Shown: positions 1 through 9,920 of the stretch, in pieces | Layout: every line of letters begins with the position of its first letter | Position numbering within the stretch: the first letter of the stretch is position 1 | Translations under genes and position numbers: made by a program | The notes under the pieces: model-generated | The model's database searches: none | Told to the model about the DNA's origin: nothing | What the model saw: the letters and a program-made list of their open reading frames with translations, nothing else | Assembly (NCBI GenBank): GCA_002077045.2 | Contig: KZ111156.1 | Span: 617,444-681,443 of the forward strand | DNA length: 64,000 nt | Direction of reading: 5' to 3' | From: Rachicladosporium sp. CCFEE 5018 | Taxonomy: Eukaryota; Ascomycota; Dothideomycetes; Cladosporiales; Cladosporiaceae

Positions 1-23
1 GAGATCGAAGCCATTCGCCCATT

Positions 24-1311
24 TTAAGAAGTAGCATCGTTGGCACCACTCATGGTGCTCTTCTTCTTCTTGGTCGTCTGCTTCTTCTTAGTCGCAGCCT
101 GGAGCGTGGTACCCTTCGTGTTGTTGTTCTTGAAGTTGTCGAACTCCATGTGGAGGTACAGATCGGGATTGCGAACGAGCTCCTCGAGCAGTTTCGGATT
201 TCCAGACAAGACATCGCGAGCGACGAACTTATTGACGCGGATCGCACGCTTGATCTTTGCCCAGCGAACAGAGGCAGTCGGCTTGTAGTCTCCGACAATG
301 TTGCGGCGGTTGCGCTTCTTGCGCACGCCGTTCTCGCCGATGCGAACACCAACGCCATGGCCGCGGTGGAGCTTGACGACCGATGACAGCGCGAGGGTCG
401 CACGCGCCGCGGCATGCTGGCGCTGAGTGGTAGTGACGAGCATCTTGCTGATACGATCCAGCTCTTTCTGTTGGCTGTTTTCGTAGGTCGACTTGTCGAT
501 GACGATATTGCGGAGTGCTTTGGTCGGCAGCTTGTCTGTTGGGTCGAGGTGTTTGAATAAGCGGTATGCGTCTTTGGCTTCGGCCTTGATGACCTCCGGG
601 GTGATGATGGCGTGATCGTCGTCGTATGCGTCGGATCCAAGCCAGACAACATCGCCGTCGTTGTCGGCGAGACATGCCTTGGCGTCCTCTTCGTCACTGA
701 AGAACTTAATCTCGTCATCGCTCTCGCTCTCGCTCTCATCGCCGACGCTCTCGATCTCAGTAGCATCACCACTCTTAAGCTTACCACCGTCACCTTCGCC
801 ATCGTCGGCCTCAGCAAACCCAAGCTCGCTGCCGATATCTTCTTCGCCGACCAGCTGAATTGCGTCTGCTTCGATTATGGGGTAGTTCTCAGGACGGAGT
901 CGAACAAGGCGCAGGTACCACGAGTCACGTCCAGCTGATCGTCTCCGAACGCCTGAAGCTCATCACCGCAGTCTTGACAGATGAGAGGCGATGGCGCATT
1001 GTCGTCGGCGAAGATAGAAGGGTCAAGAAGAGCGGGATCGATGGTCATGCTGTTATCGAAGCCGGAGTGCGCGCCGTAGCGTTTCGGATTGTTGTTCAAC
1101 ATAGCGGTCGGCATAGCAGCTGCGTTGGCGTTCATGCTCTGATGCTCTGATGGAAAGTCGAACGACAACGCGTTTGTGTATGGATCGACAAGAGCTGTGA
1201 AGCTGTTAGCGACAATCTTTAGGCTTCTTCATACCGCAACTTACTCTGCTGTTGCGACTGGTCGAAGTTTTGGACCCTGTACAAGGTTTGGTGAGGTGCG
1301 TTGTTGTTCAT
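24..1311 (-). CDS. Zinc-knuckle/acidic/basic family protein, copy A1 (possibly disrupted)
   Basis: I do not recognise a named family. Exon 1 (1311..1245) encodes a short Gln/Asn-rich start. A 50-nt intron ends at 1195, and exon 2 begins at 1194. It contains a CQDC knuckle, then an Asp/Glu/Ser-rich middle, then a basic C-terminus with the motif NKFVARDV..GNPKLLEELVRNPDLYL and a Lys-rich tail, ending at 24. The frame changes near 880-920. Either a 53-nt intron (donor about 918, GTACCT; acceptor GCAG) restores the frame, or there is a frameshift. The second knuckle reads CALF where the 46454..47659 paralogue has CSLC, so the zinc site may be lost. The start was chosen because the same M-N-N-N opening and first-intron position occur in that paralogue. 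Basic and acidic blocks suggest a nuclear protein, which is inference only. Confidence 0.6.
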
Positions 1312-1961
1312 GGTGTTGTCGTTGGTAGTGGAGATCTGCTGCGATGGATCTGGAACTTGTCAGCGGAGCCAAAACGAGCACAGCGCACGAGCTTACAACG
1401 ATGGCGGCCGTCAGCGCGGTCGAGGTTGAACGACTTGTCTGCCATATTGGCGGATTGTCGAAAGCTGGCGAGGGGCAGGAATCTGGCGGACGCAGCTGAC
1501 GTTATATGGCCTAACCCGGGCGACTCACAATAGTAAGAAGCTCTATTGTCGACAATTTGGGTGGCTGGTAAACGTGGAGGTCGACAATGTGTGTCGATGT
1601 TATTGTCGAAACGTCGGAGACTGGCATTCGCCGACCGACATGTTGACGAGAAAGGCACGACCGAGACTCGCGTTTGACACTCGGGTCATGTGCTCTGTCG
1701 AAGTCGTGCACCGCAGACCGACGGACAAAGACGTTCGAGGGTGGTCGTGCCGAGATGCTCAGTGATTTGAGAATTGTTTCGAAAACAACGCGCTAACGAT
1801 ACAGGCCACCTCTAGGCCTCAGCTGGCAATGTCCCTCGAGGAAACAAGCTCCAACAGCAGCACGGCAGATATCATAGAACGCTCATCAGTCTGAAACTTC
1901 CAGCCACGACATCAACAGAGGTATCAGTCGACCGGCCAACGGCAGAACGACAGTCGTAGAT
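1312..1961. other. Intergenic interval between family genes A1 and A2
   Basis: No supported gene. It holds the 5' flank of A1 and the 3' flank of A2. High similarity to the second copy begins near 1505 (equivalent to about 47765). Upstream of that the two copies differ much more. Confidence 0.6.
1545..1609. promoter_or_regulatory. Cluster of ATTGTCGACAAT-type palindromes upstream of A1
   Basis: A perfect 12-bp palindrome, attgtcgacaat, lies at 1545-1556. It is followed by gtcgacaat near 1580-1588 and attgtcga at 1602-1609. The counterpart at about 47822-47885 keeps attgtcgacaa, a diverged middle site and attgtcga, although the surrounding bases differ by roughly a fifth. The cluster sits upstream of family gene 1 in both copies, so a transcription-factor site is plausible. 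No factor is assigned. Confidence 0.35.
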
Positions 1962-3234
1962 CTACTGCTCAGCTGTGCCCCTCTTGATCCGGCCACCCTT
2001 CTCCTTATCGCGTTCGAAGTTGCCGAGCTTCTTGGCAAGATATCCATCTGGATTCAATACCAGCTCGTCGAGGCACCTATCGTCCGCAAGAATGATGTCG
2101 CGCGCGATGAAGAGGCAAGCCATGACCTCCTTGACAGCGTTGAGGCGATCAGTAGCGGAGAGTTTCTCATCAATGCCGTAGCGAGCTTTCTCGCTACCGT
2201 TCTTCTCACGGGACTTCGGCACGCCACGGTGGTGGAGCTCCTGAATCTTGCCTATCACCACCGTGCAGCGCGCGGAGGCCTTCTGACGGCGATGCGCGGT
2301 GGAGAGAAGCTTCTGAGTGCGGCGCAACTCCCCTCGCTGGCTCTTGTGGTACTTGGCGACTTGCTTGACCTTGTCTGGCACCGCGTCTATGGGATCGTAC
2401 TCAGTGAGGGGATCGTACATCCCCTCGACCTCAGTCTTGATGAAGAATCTCGTGAAGACATGCAAGTCGTCGACGATGGCCAGCTTGCGGACTGTCTCCT
2501 TCGGGTCGTCGGTAGTCAGGTAGTGCTTCGCTTGCGGAATATCCGTCCAAAAATCCGGAACATCGACGTCGTTACCGTCGCTGGCCTCGCTATTCTCCTC
2601 TTCGTCATCGGACTCAGCATCGCGATCAGCCTCGTTGTCGCTCGCCTCGACATCGCCATCGTTGCTCACGCCCGCATCAAAGTCGGCTTCGTCTCCGCTA
2701 CCAACGCCGTTACCTTGTCTTAGTGACAGATCATCGTGAAGGCCAGGACCGACGAGATTGGGATCACGCATCATTCCCTGCTCGCAAATCGCGCATCGAA
2801 GCTCATCATCGTTATCGGCGTCCGACGTGAGCGGGCGGTTGCAGAGACAGCACCGAGCAACGTTGAGGTTGCCGCCGAAATAGTCAGGTCCCAGCTCGGT
2901 GAGATTTTCCTCAACCTCGAACATGTCTTCGCGATGACGAGGAGCGCCTGCAGCAAGGTTTCCAGTATCATGATCGATGGTGTGGCAGCTGGAAGTCCTA
3001 CTGGTTATATCATGAAGAGAAAAGGCGCCATGCGCCAAAGTGGTAGCGCCGATCGAGTCGCCTGCGGGAGCAGCTCGCGTGAAGAGATTAACGGCGTTTG
3101 CTACAAACTATCAGCGACTTGCTCGTTGAGGGAGTGTAGCTCATCAACTTACGATAGATCTTCGCGCGCTTGCTTGAGCGCGCACCATTGCACTCCGCGA
3201 AGTGCTCGCCGAAGGGTTGTCCGGAGAATGCCAT
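1962..3234 (-). CDS. Zinc-knuckle/acidic/basic family protein, copy A2
   Basis: Intact two-exon gene of about 406 residues. Exon 1 is 3234..3153 (starts MAFSGQPFGEHF). The intron is about 52 nt with a GTAAGT donor and TTTGTAG acceptor, and exon 2 is 3100..1962; the frame is kept across the junction. It has a knuckle pair CCLCNRPL and CAICEQGM near residues 95-120, then a long Asp/Glu-rich segment, then a basic C-terminal module (KLLSTAHRRQKASARC) ending in IARDI.....LDELVLNPDGYL and a Lys/Arg-rich tail. Organisation matches A1 and 46454..47659, although sequence identity is modest. The near-identical copy at 48321..49500 carries a frameshift. A nuclear role is inferred only from composition. 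Zinc binding is suggested by the paired CxxC motifs. Confidence 0.75.
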
Positions 3235-4115
3235 TTTGTTGTTGCTGATACGTAAGAAGATGATATGTTGGACCTTCGGAAGAGGGTAGAGTAGCGAGGT
3301 GTGCTTGATGACGATGTGACGCTGGTCGATGGCTGGTGTTTCTCGAGTATGTGTGGGTTTGTAAGTCGTCGAGTATCAGCATGTCTCTTTGTATATTGTA
3401 GTGGGTAAGAGATTGGCAGAGGCTTGGCTCGTGAAAGCCTCTAGCCGGCGAAGTGACTTGCTGATGCTAGGAAGGCACGAGGGAGAACAGGACGAAAGGG
3501 CTTAGCGTTGTGCTGACGTCGAGAAAAGTCGATAGAGTGAAGGAAGAGGCAGACCCTCAGGCATTGCAGGGCGCTGTTCGCTGCCATCTCGACCTGTGGT
3601 CTTGATCTTTTGGGCTTTCCCCGAGCGAGCTGCATTGCCGCCACCTCTGGCCATTCGAGGTCACAAAGCAGTATGGAAGAGATATTATGTCAGGTCACTC
3701 GGAATCTGGTATTGTTGCAGGAGCTGTTGATGTCCTGTCACAGCATATGAGATATGCTTTCGACCCCATACGTCGTCTCAAACTTGTACATGCTTGAGCA
3801 AGCGTAGCCCTTTCAAGACGTACAGGGGAGCTAATCTGAACATAGCAAGCAAGTCTTGTCTCGTGAACAATGCAGACAATCGGTGTGGTACAGCAAAGCT
3901 AGGCACACCAAGAAGGCCCCGGATCTTACGTGTCACAATGGAAGCGAGGCAATCGAGGTGATTCCGATTACTGATGGAACCTATGGAGATTCTGTGCGGC
4001 TACCAGGCTTGTCGCCATGGACCCGCCTAGCCACTGGAGCTCATTCGCTGTCCATGCCTTCCCAAGGTATAGTCTGACTTTTCGATTTGGCCTCTACGAG
4101 CCACCTCACACAACA
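3235..4115. other. Gene-free interval, conserved in both copies
   Basis: 5' flank of A2. Short open frames here (for example about 3856-4077 +) are not kept by purifying selection: differences from the 49501-50372 counterpart are mostly nonsynonymous or shift the frame. Confidence 0.55.
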
Positions 4116-4533
4116 TTACATATTCTTGTTCACATCATCTTCATGCGGTGACAGACCCTCGGTCTCGCCGCCATTATCATAGGACCGATGGCAATTGCGA
4201 CAGATCCCAGACCCACGCGTGTCGAAGAGCTCTCGAGTTTCGCAGAGAAGAGAAGGATCCACAGCTCCGGCGTATCTGTGGCCATCCGATGTGGCGAATG
4301 CGTTAGTCCTCGCGAGCCCCTGCCCAGGAAGGAAAGAGAGTGGGAAACCAGCATGATGATGCTCTCGATGTCCTTGGCCGCGCTGGTCCAGCATCATCTG
4401 TACTGTGATGGTCAGTTGCTGCCGTATACGTACCAGGATGACTGGTAGTGCATACGTTACTGCGCTTGCAGGATGATATCGGTCATGTTGGAAGCGTACA
4501 GGTCCGCGTCAATGTCGAGATCGTTGTTGATGT
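4116..4533 (-). CDS. Short protein related to the N-terminal module of the zinc-knuckle family (A3)
   Basis: The main exon (4397..4116) encodes about 93 residues with DPSLLCETRELFDTRGSGIC followed by RNCH. Spacing and wording resemble the A1 stretch RYGAH..DPALLDPSIF...ICQDC, which suggests a stand-alone knuckle module lacking the acidic and basic parts. An upstream segment starting at 4533 (MDINNDLDIDADLY) is conserved in both copies and is probably an earlier exon, but I could not find a junction that is in frame in both copies, so the start is unresolved. Comparison with 50373..50663 shows mostly synonymous changes in the core (about five synonymous to one replacement over 4190-4330). This supports a real coding exon. 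Confidence 0.5.
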
Positions 4534-5245
4534 CCATTAGCCTGTCTTGGAGGTCTATGAGGCTGTAAAGGGTCACGATGGTCGATGGAGAAGGGTCTCG
4601 TTGATCTGTAGTCTAGGGAGGCAATGGGAAGAACGAGAGTGATCGTAGATGTGGACCGGTTTTGTTCGTATACAGCGTGTAGGAGCAGAGCACATGCGAG
4701 AACAGGTGAGGTCACTAGCTCGTGATACTGTCCTTATCCCAGATTCCTTCCAGTGCAGGGGAGTGAGAATACCGTTGCAGAGTCACTCTGCCACTGCATC
4801 GACACATGTAAGATGGCAGAGATTCTTCGGCTGAGTAGAGCTGCCACATGTCTCTGCTCAGGCGTTGTGAAGTATGCATAGCGCTTGAGTGCGTATGCTA
4901 GGTAGTATCGGGCTGGCAGCGAAGCTGAGGGGAAGTCAGAGTATAGTCGTTAACGGGTCAGGCGATCTGGGATCGGGACGATATGAGGAAAATAGAGTGG
5001 AGGAGATGCGCGAGGTAAGAAAACTCGTATCAGTGTTGTGTACCAGTAATCTACCACTATCAGCCGAGTTTGCCGTCTATAACAGCAACAGTCGGCTAGG
5101 ACCTTTGCCATATCGGGTCTGTAGGGTCAGGTGTCCAAATAAGTCATGATGAATGAGCCATCTGAGACCTGTGCTCCAACCCTACCTCCCTCCCCCATCA
5201 CCGCTGTCCACAAACTCGTTAAAATTGCACACAGAAGTCGCAGTT
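4534..5245. other. Gene-free interval
   Basis: No supported gene. A short string near 5077-5095 (ctataacagcaacagtcgg) resembles one arm of the foldback element at 14474-14643 with a 6-nt deletion, and may be a decayed fragment. Confidence 0.45.
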
Positions 5246-5743
5246 TCAACGAGTGCGCTTCTTCGCCGGTCTCCCAACCGACCCATGCTGCCCCCTTGCG
5301 AGCCCAGCCTCGACATCCGTCTCATCGGTCCACAGCATCTCTGCGTGAGTACGTTTGGTAGATTGCTCAGCCGGAGTAAGACCGAGCACATCTTCAAGTA
5401 GCTCGTGATCTAGTGGTGCGTTGGAAGTGATATCCGGCAGATCGCAGTTGACAGCAAGATCGTCGTCTTGGACAGCCCCGTCCGAAAGCAGCAACGTATC
5501 AGTGGCCTTGTGGTTGGCCGTCGAAACACTGGGAGCCTCGGCGCCGGTACCGTCGTTGATGGTAGTATCGGGACCAACATCGGCAGACGTGGTCGTAGCC
5601 GCGGCGGCAGTGGCACCGGCCTGAGCGTTGGTCAGAGCGATGGCTCTCTTACCCACCTTCTGCTCGGTCCTCTTGGTCCCGAACCAGTATTCCGACTTGC
5701 CGCGAAGTTGGTTTCCTCTCAACGTGCACCTTGCTGATATCAC
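5246..5743 (-). CDS. Hypothetical fast-changing ORF with basic C-terminus
   Basis: An open frame of about 165 codons: basic start (RGKSEYWFGTKRTEQK), Ala/Thr-rich centre, acidic segment containing LDHELLEDVLGLTPAEQSTK, and a basic end (RPAKKRTR) like a nuclear localisation signal. The open frame begins without a convincing ATG, so an upstream exon is likely. A well-conserved block at about 5750-5916 contains an ATG at 5916 that could supply it, but no junction is convincing. Most differences from the second copy are replacements, and that copy is frameshifted, so constraint is weak. The unit may be a young or decaying gene. Confidence 0.4.
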   Translation of the reverse strand: MISARCTLRGNQLRGKSEYWFGTKRTEQKVGKRAIALTNAQAGATAAAATTTSADVGPDTTINDGTGAEAPSVSTANHKATDTLLLSDGAVQDDDLAVNCDLPDITSNAPLDHELLEDVLGLTPAEQSTKRTHAEMLWTDETDVEAGLARGQHGSVGRPAKKRTR

Positions 5744-6159
5744 TGACGGCCTGGGTATCCGGGCGCTGTGACCTTGCGCATCTCGGCGGGCGCTCTGAGC
5801 TGCACGAAATCTGCGCTCGAGGCGTTACATGGAGCTGGACATTCTGCTTGTGCTTCCACGCGGCACGTGGAGGCGTTTTGGCGTTTGAGAAGTCTTCTCA
5901 GTCGATACCGTAGCATTAGTCAGGTATAGAATCACAAAACCCACGTCTCATACGCACTGATGTCTAGCTGTGCCATACCTGAGCCTGCAGGACTACAGAC
6001 CCGCTTGTAGTGTTGCAGGCGATCATATATGTGGTTGGACCTAGAGCATCAAGCTAAGGTTGCCAGAAGTGCCTAATTTAAATTCCTCAGATAGGATCGA
6101 AGCTATGCTAGACTGACGTAGTACTCGCTATAACGCTATGACACAAAGATTGCGAACTC
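5744..6159. other. Interval between hypothetical ORF and lipase
   Basis: About 5750-5916 is unusually well conserved between the two copies and may contain a 5' exon of the preceding minus-strand ORF. The rest is the 3' flank of the lipase gene. Confidence 0.4.
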
Positions 6160-8907
6160 TCACTGCCCAAGCGCCGCCTTACTCTTCAGAGCCCTCATGC
6201 CCTCCACCGTCCCCGCCCTCCCAGCCTCCCTCCCAGTCTCCACCACCAGAAACCTCACAAAGTCCTTGATATACCAATAACTGCTATGCGCACCCAACAT
6301 AGTCAGATACTGGATCTCCAGCGGTCCCCCTCCATAGCGGACGAAGAAGTCAATCTGCCCGTTGTCGTTTAGTAGCAACATCCGTTTCTCCGCAATTTCC
6401 TCGCGCGTGAAGTCATGCGTCTCGAGCTCGACTTGGCTTGGCAATCGAGGAAGCGGAGGTGCTGTAGGCTGGGTGGACGTTGACTTGGCTGAGCCGGAGA
6501 AGTACGAGAGCCAGGACGAGGAAGCGTTGGGCACGAACGCTTTGCGGAGAGACGCGGAGTAGGTGGTGTCCACGGCGGCATTTATGCGATAGGCCACAGG
6601 ATCGTAGCCGTTGATGATGTTGTAGATGTTCTCCACCGCTATGCATCCGTACTGGCCTTGGTGGCCGCAGATGGTCTCACTGAGGGCGGTCGGGTCTTGA
6701 AGAGCGGCGCTAGAGGTGCTGTCCATGCGAGGGAGCAGTTGAGCTTTGCGGAGGAGGAGGAAGAAACCCGCAGGCGAGCCGGCCGTGATGAGGTTGTGGG
6801 TGTTGAACAGGAGATGATCTACTGGTGGTGTGGCGCTCAGATCTACCTGCGTTGGGTCGGAGAGGTGCGGTGGGATGTGCGTGGGCTGCTTAGAGAGGAT
6901 GTCGATTGCTATCACCGAGCCCAAAGAGTGCGCGATGAGATGGACCCGGCCGTCTTGCGAGAAGCCGGGGTTATTGAGACACCAGAGCTTGTAGACTCGA
7001 TTAGCTTCGCTGATAACGGCGGCGATCATCTTGGGCTGGTGATGCGACATGTAGTAGGGAATGTCCAGCATAACATCGGAGACGATGCCACGCACACTTG
7101 GGAGCGTGTCCGGCGTGATATCGTTCAAATTGAAGTCGTTGTAAGCTGGGTCGTGCTCGTCTCGATAGCCGCCTTCTTCGAAAGTCAGGCTGCCCCGCCA
7201 GTTGACAGGCAGACACATGATGCCTCCCATACCCTTGCGAAATCGGCTCTTGCACTCCTTGCCGCCGACTTCGACATTAAGTTCTCGCCGAAACGCGTTG
7301 ATGGCGTGAGTGAAGTGGTAGGATTCCATGCGCTCGGATAGCTTCTGGCCGATGCCGTGTATCACGAGAATCAAGTCAGTGACCTGCGGTCGCTCCGAAA
7401 GAGCGAGATTGGGATCGGTCTTTCTCCTCGCTGGACTGGGTGCGCCAGAAGCAGACGTGGATGTGCCTGCCTCAGCTTTCTTCTGCATATCAGTCTTCTC
7501 AGGAGACGGGTGAAGCTTGTGCCAAGCGGCTTGGTCGAAGCCTCGTACTACAGGGATCCCTAGTTTGTGGCCTTTGCGAATGTAGTTCGCAAGAGGTCTT
7601 CGGCCATAATAGGCAGATGGTAGCAATGTAGGCTTCAGTATGCGAGCTTCCTTGGCATTGGTATATAGTACGCCATGATCGTCGTAGTTGCGTATAGTAC
7701 CTTGTCTACCCCAGATGCTTCCGCCGAGAGCCTTGTTGTCGCTTCCACCTGCGCCAGAGGATATATCAATCAAGTCACAAGCAGCCTCGACAGCTAGCTC
7801 CCGCTGATCCTCCTCAGTCTCAGGAATAGCTTCAGCAAGATTGGTGACGACTGTCCGAAGGAGATTTTCACGGTTTGCAGTACTCGGTCGACTGCTGTCC
7901 CTTTTTGCTCTTGCAGCAGCCTTGGACTTCGCAGTCACCTTCTCCGGCCACAGCATATGGACTACCTTCATCTCACCGAGAGCACCGACCTCGACAGCAG
8001 AGGTGAGTTCGTCTTTCCAAGTTTGCGTCCATACTTGTAATTCTACGTAACCGGCTTCGAGCATGTTCGCAACCGGCGTCTCCACAGGGAGCATGGTGTC
8101 TTGGTAGAACCAAGTCCCACGCACTACCTTGGCGATATCATTGACTGGCTGCCAGTAGATCGGACACATCTGTAAGTCTGGCATCTCGACCTGATGTAGT
8201 CGCGATATGCCTACGGCGATCTGGTCCGTGGGTCCTTTCTCCTGAATGTGCTCTTGACGTACCGGACTATGTTCGGCGAGATGAGATGGATCATCCCACT
8301 GATACGTGTCGTGCGTGTGTGGTTTGGGCCGCGAAGCACGGCTCTTGCTAGCTTGCCTTGACTCCGGGTCCAGTGTTCTTAGCTTCTTCCGCAAAGGTGC
8401 TCTTATGAAAGGCGTGCCCGTCGTGGTGGGCTCTTGGCCGACCTCGAGCACCAGTGAAGAAGGACCATCTAATTGCTCGGACTCATGCTCAGGCTCCAAG
8501 TGTCCATCGTACTGACTGAGACTTGACGTCGCCACAGCCCCTGCCTTCGCCCGTGGTGTCGACGGTCTCGATCCGCTGGTCCGCTTCCCATCTCTGACCT
8601 CTCTGCTATCCCGCCTTTGACCATGCGTCTCGCCCTTCTCGCCATGTTCCTCTCGATACTCCAAGATTTTCCTCCGGAGCTCATGCCATGCCTTGTCAAG
8701 TGCGGTATTGTCATACACCGAGAACGGCTTGGGCGGTTGCTTCGATGGCACACTACCGCTGGCTGGTGGCGGCAATGGAGACAGCGGATCATCAATAAGT
8801 ATGCCACCCGCAGCGTAAAAGAATCTGGCCTGTATGGGCGGAGGTGGCCCTGTGTGGTGAAGGACTTGACGTATGTACTCGCTCGCTGCATTCTGGGCAG
8901 CCATCAT
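6160..8907 (-). CDS. DDHD-domain phospholipase (PA-PLA1 family), copy A
   Basis: Uninterrupted 915-codon frame. The N-terminal third is Pro/Ser-rich. Around residues 250-300 there is a WWE-like stretch (RGTWFYQDTMLPVETPVANM) typical of intracellular phosphatidic-acid-preferring phospholipase A1 proteins. A hydrolase core follows with LILVIHGIGQ near residue 515 and the nucleophile-elbow motif HLIAHSLGS near residue 660; the first position of the usual GxSxG is Ala in both copies. The DDHD region spans about residues 700-900 and ends with RYGGGPLEIQYL and HSSYWYIKDFVRFL. Family members hydrolyse phosphatidic acid or other phospholipids in the cytosol and at organelle membranes. The start was chosen as the first ATG of the frame (MMAAQNAAS), the same in both copies. 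Divergent neighbour: the four-TM gene at 9417. Confidence 0.88.
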   Translation of the reverse strand: MMAAQNAASEYIRQVLHHTGPPPPIQARFFYAAGGILIDDPLSPLPPPASGSVPSKQPPKPFSVYDNTALDKAWHELRRKILEYREEHGEKGETHGQRRDSREVRDGKRTSGSRPSTPRAKAGAVATSSLSQYDGHLEPEHESEQLDGPSSLVLEVGQEPTTTGTPFIRAPLRKKLRTLDPESRQASKSRASRPKPHTHDTYQWDDPSHLAEHSPVRQEHIQEKGPTDQIAVGISRLHQVEMPDLQMCPIYWQPVNDIAKVVRGTWFYQDTMLPVETPVANMLEAGYVELQVWTQTWKDELTSAVEVGALGEMKVVHMLWPEKVTAKSKAAARAKRDSSRPSTANRENLLRTVVTNLAEAIPETEEDQRELAVEAACDLIDISSGAGGSDNKALGGSIWGRQGTIRNYDDHGVLYTNAKEARILKPTLLPSAYYGRRPLANYIRKGHKLGIPVVRGFDQAAWHKLHPSPEKTDMQKKAEAGTSTSASGAPSPARRKTDPNLALSERPQVTDLILVIHGIGQKLSERMESYHFTHAINAFRRELNVEVGGKECKSRFRKGMGGIMCLPVNWRGSLTFEEGGYRDEHDPAYNDFNLNDITPDTLPSVRGIVSDVMLDIPYYMSHHQPKMIAAVISEANRVYKLWCLNNPGFSQDGRVHLIAHSLGSVIAIDILSKQPTHIPPHLSDPTQVDLSATPPVDHLLFNTHNLITAGSPAGFFLLLRKAQLLPRMDSTSSAALQDPTALSETICGHQGQYGCIAVENIYNIINGYDPVAYRINAAVDTTYSASLRKAFVPNASSSWLSYFSGSAKSTSTQPTAPPLPRLPSQVELETHDFTREEIAEKRMLLLNDNGQIDFFVRYGGGPLEIQYLTMLGAHSSYWYIKDFVRFLVVETGREAGRAGTVEGMRALKSKAALGQ

Positions 8908-9416
8908 GCAAGCTCTTTGCTCGTAGTGAATTGACAGCGTTTTGTATAGCCAGTACGGTCCTCGCTGTTTATTATACCACGCTGTCTGAACTACGAACCG
9001 GGCATACGTATGTGCTGTCCAGATCGCGGTTGCCTGCTCTTCCCAGTGTCAGGTCCTCCCCATGCGACTCCAGCACTTCGCCAGTCCAACCTCTTAGCTG
9101 TACATTTGCGCTACGAAAATGACTGCTCCCGCTCGAGCCATAGGCATTGTAAGTCGAAAATTCGATTCCGCGTATGGTATTTTAGGGGCCATAGCCAGCA
9201 CGCGCTGAGGCGCGACAAACCACCAGGTCTGACATCATAATCAACAATCTGAAAGTGACGGCATGATTGTACGTGGATAGCCAGAACATGATGATCAGAA
9301 TTGCTGTTTGAGATTATAAGACTTCTGTAGCATCGCACCCTGCAGGTTTCCAACCCTCTCTAGCCTCAAAATTTACGGACACCCAGCCAACGTTCTACAA
9401 TACAGCACTCGCCGCC
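8908..9416. promoter_or_regulatory. Shared intergenic region between divergent lipase and four-TM genes
   Basis: 509 bases lie between two start codons facing away from each other, so this must hold both promoters. It is conserved at 55184-55691. No specific site recognised. Confidence 0.5.
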
Positions 9417-9920
9417 ATGTCCCATCCGTCCGTTCCCTCTACATCATCCTCCGACCACCGCCCAACCTTCAACGGCGTCCGCCTCTTCCGCTACTTTCTC
9501 CTCGGCGAGTCTGCCATAAATATCTCTACCGCCATCCCCATAACCCTCGCTCCAGAATTCGCCCTCTCCTTCCTCGTCCGCTCGCCCTCAGACATCACGC
9601 CCGCCGCGGTAGTCCTGACGCAATGGTTCGGTGCAATCACTCTTGGTCTGACAGTGCCCCTGCTGCTGTCTGTACCGCATGTGCCGAGAGCTGCCGCGGG
9701 GAGGCGGATGGCGTACACGACGCTCGGAGCCTGTGAGGCGACCTTGGGGGCTGTGATGGCGATGCAGATTGTTAATGGAGAGAGTGGATTTAGTGACCGG
9801 GCGTTGGCTGTCGGGGTTATGGCTATGAGTGCATTTCTGGGAATGCGGGCATTTTTCCTGTTTGTCAAGCCTGGCCCTGGCTGGATGGAGGGAATTGAGA
9901 ATGTCAAGAAAGTGCAGTGA
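9417..9920 (+). CDS. Small four-helix membrane protein, copy A
   Basis: Intronless, 167 residues. A polar Ser/Pro N-terminus is followed by about four hydrophobic segments: roughly residues 28-50, 65-86, 97-118 and 126-148. The tail is short and charged. No family recognised. Compared with 55692..56195 only a handful of bases differ, with two replacements (T to I in the first hydrophobic segment, I to T near the end), so the frame is under constraint. The ATG is preceded by gccgcc, a good fungal start context. It is probably an integral membrane protein of unknown location. Confidence 0.75.
   Translation: MSHPSVPSTSSSDHRPTFNGVRLFRYFLLGESAINISTAIPITLAPEFALSFLVRSPSDITPAAVVLTQWFGAITLGLTVPLLLSVPHVPRAAAGRRMAYTTLGACEATLGAVMAMQIVNGESGFSDRALAVGVMAMSAFLGMRAFFLFVKPGPGWMEGIENVKKVQ

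Noticed and set aside
2229..2723. 164-codon plus-strand frame opposite family gene A2, also present opposite B2
   Set aside because: It is the antisense of Asp/Glu-rich codons, which read as Val/Leu/Ile on the other strand. The sense gene has introns and paired CxxC motifs.
3441..3644. Minus frame ending KPFRPVLPRAFL
   Set aside because: The upstream parts are in different frames in the two copies because of indels.
3856..4077. 73-codon plus frame conserved in both copies (50123-50344)
   Set aside because: Begins with a non-ATG codon, and most differences between copies change residues, as expected for neutral DNA.
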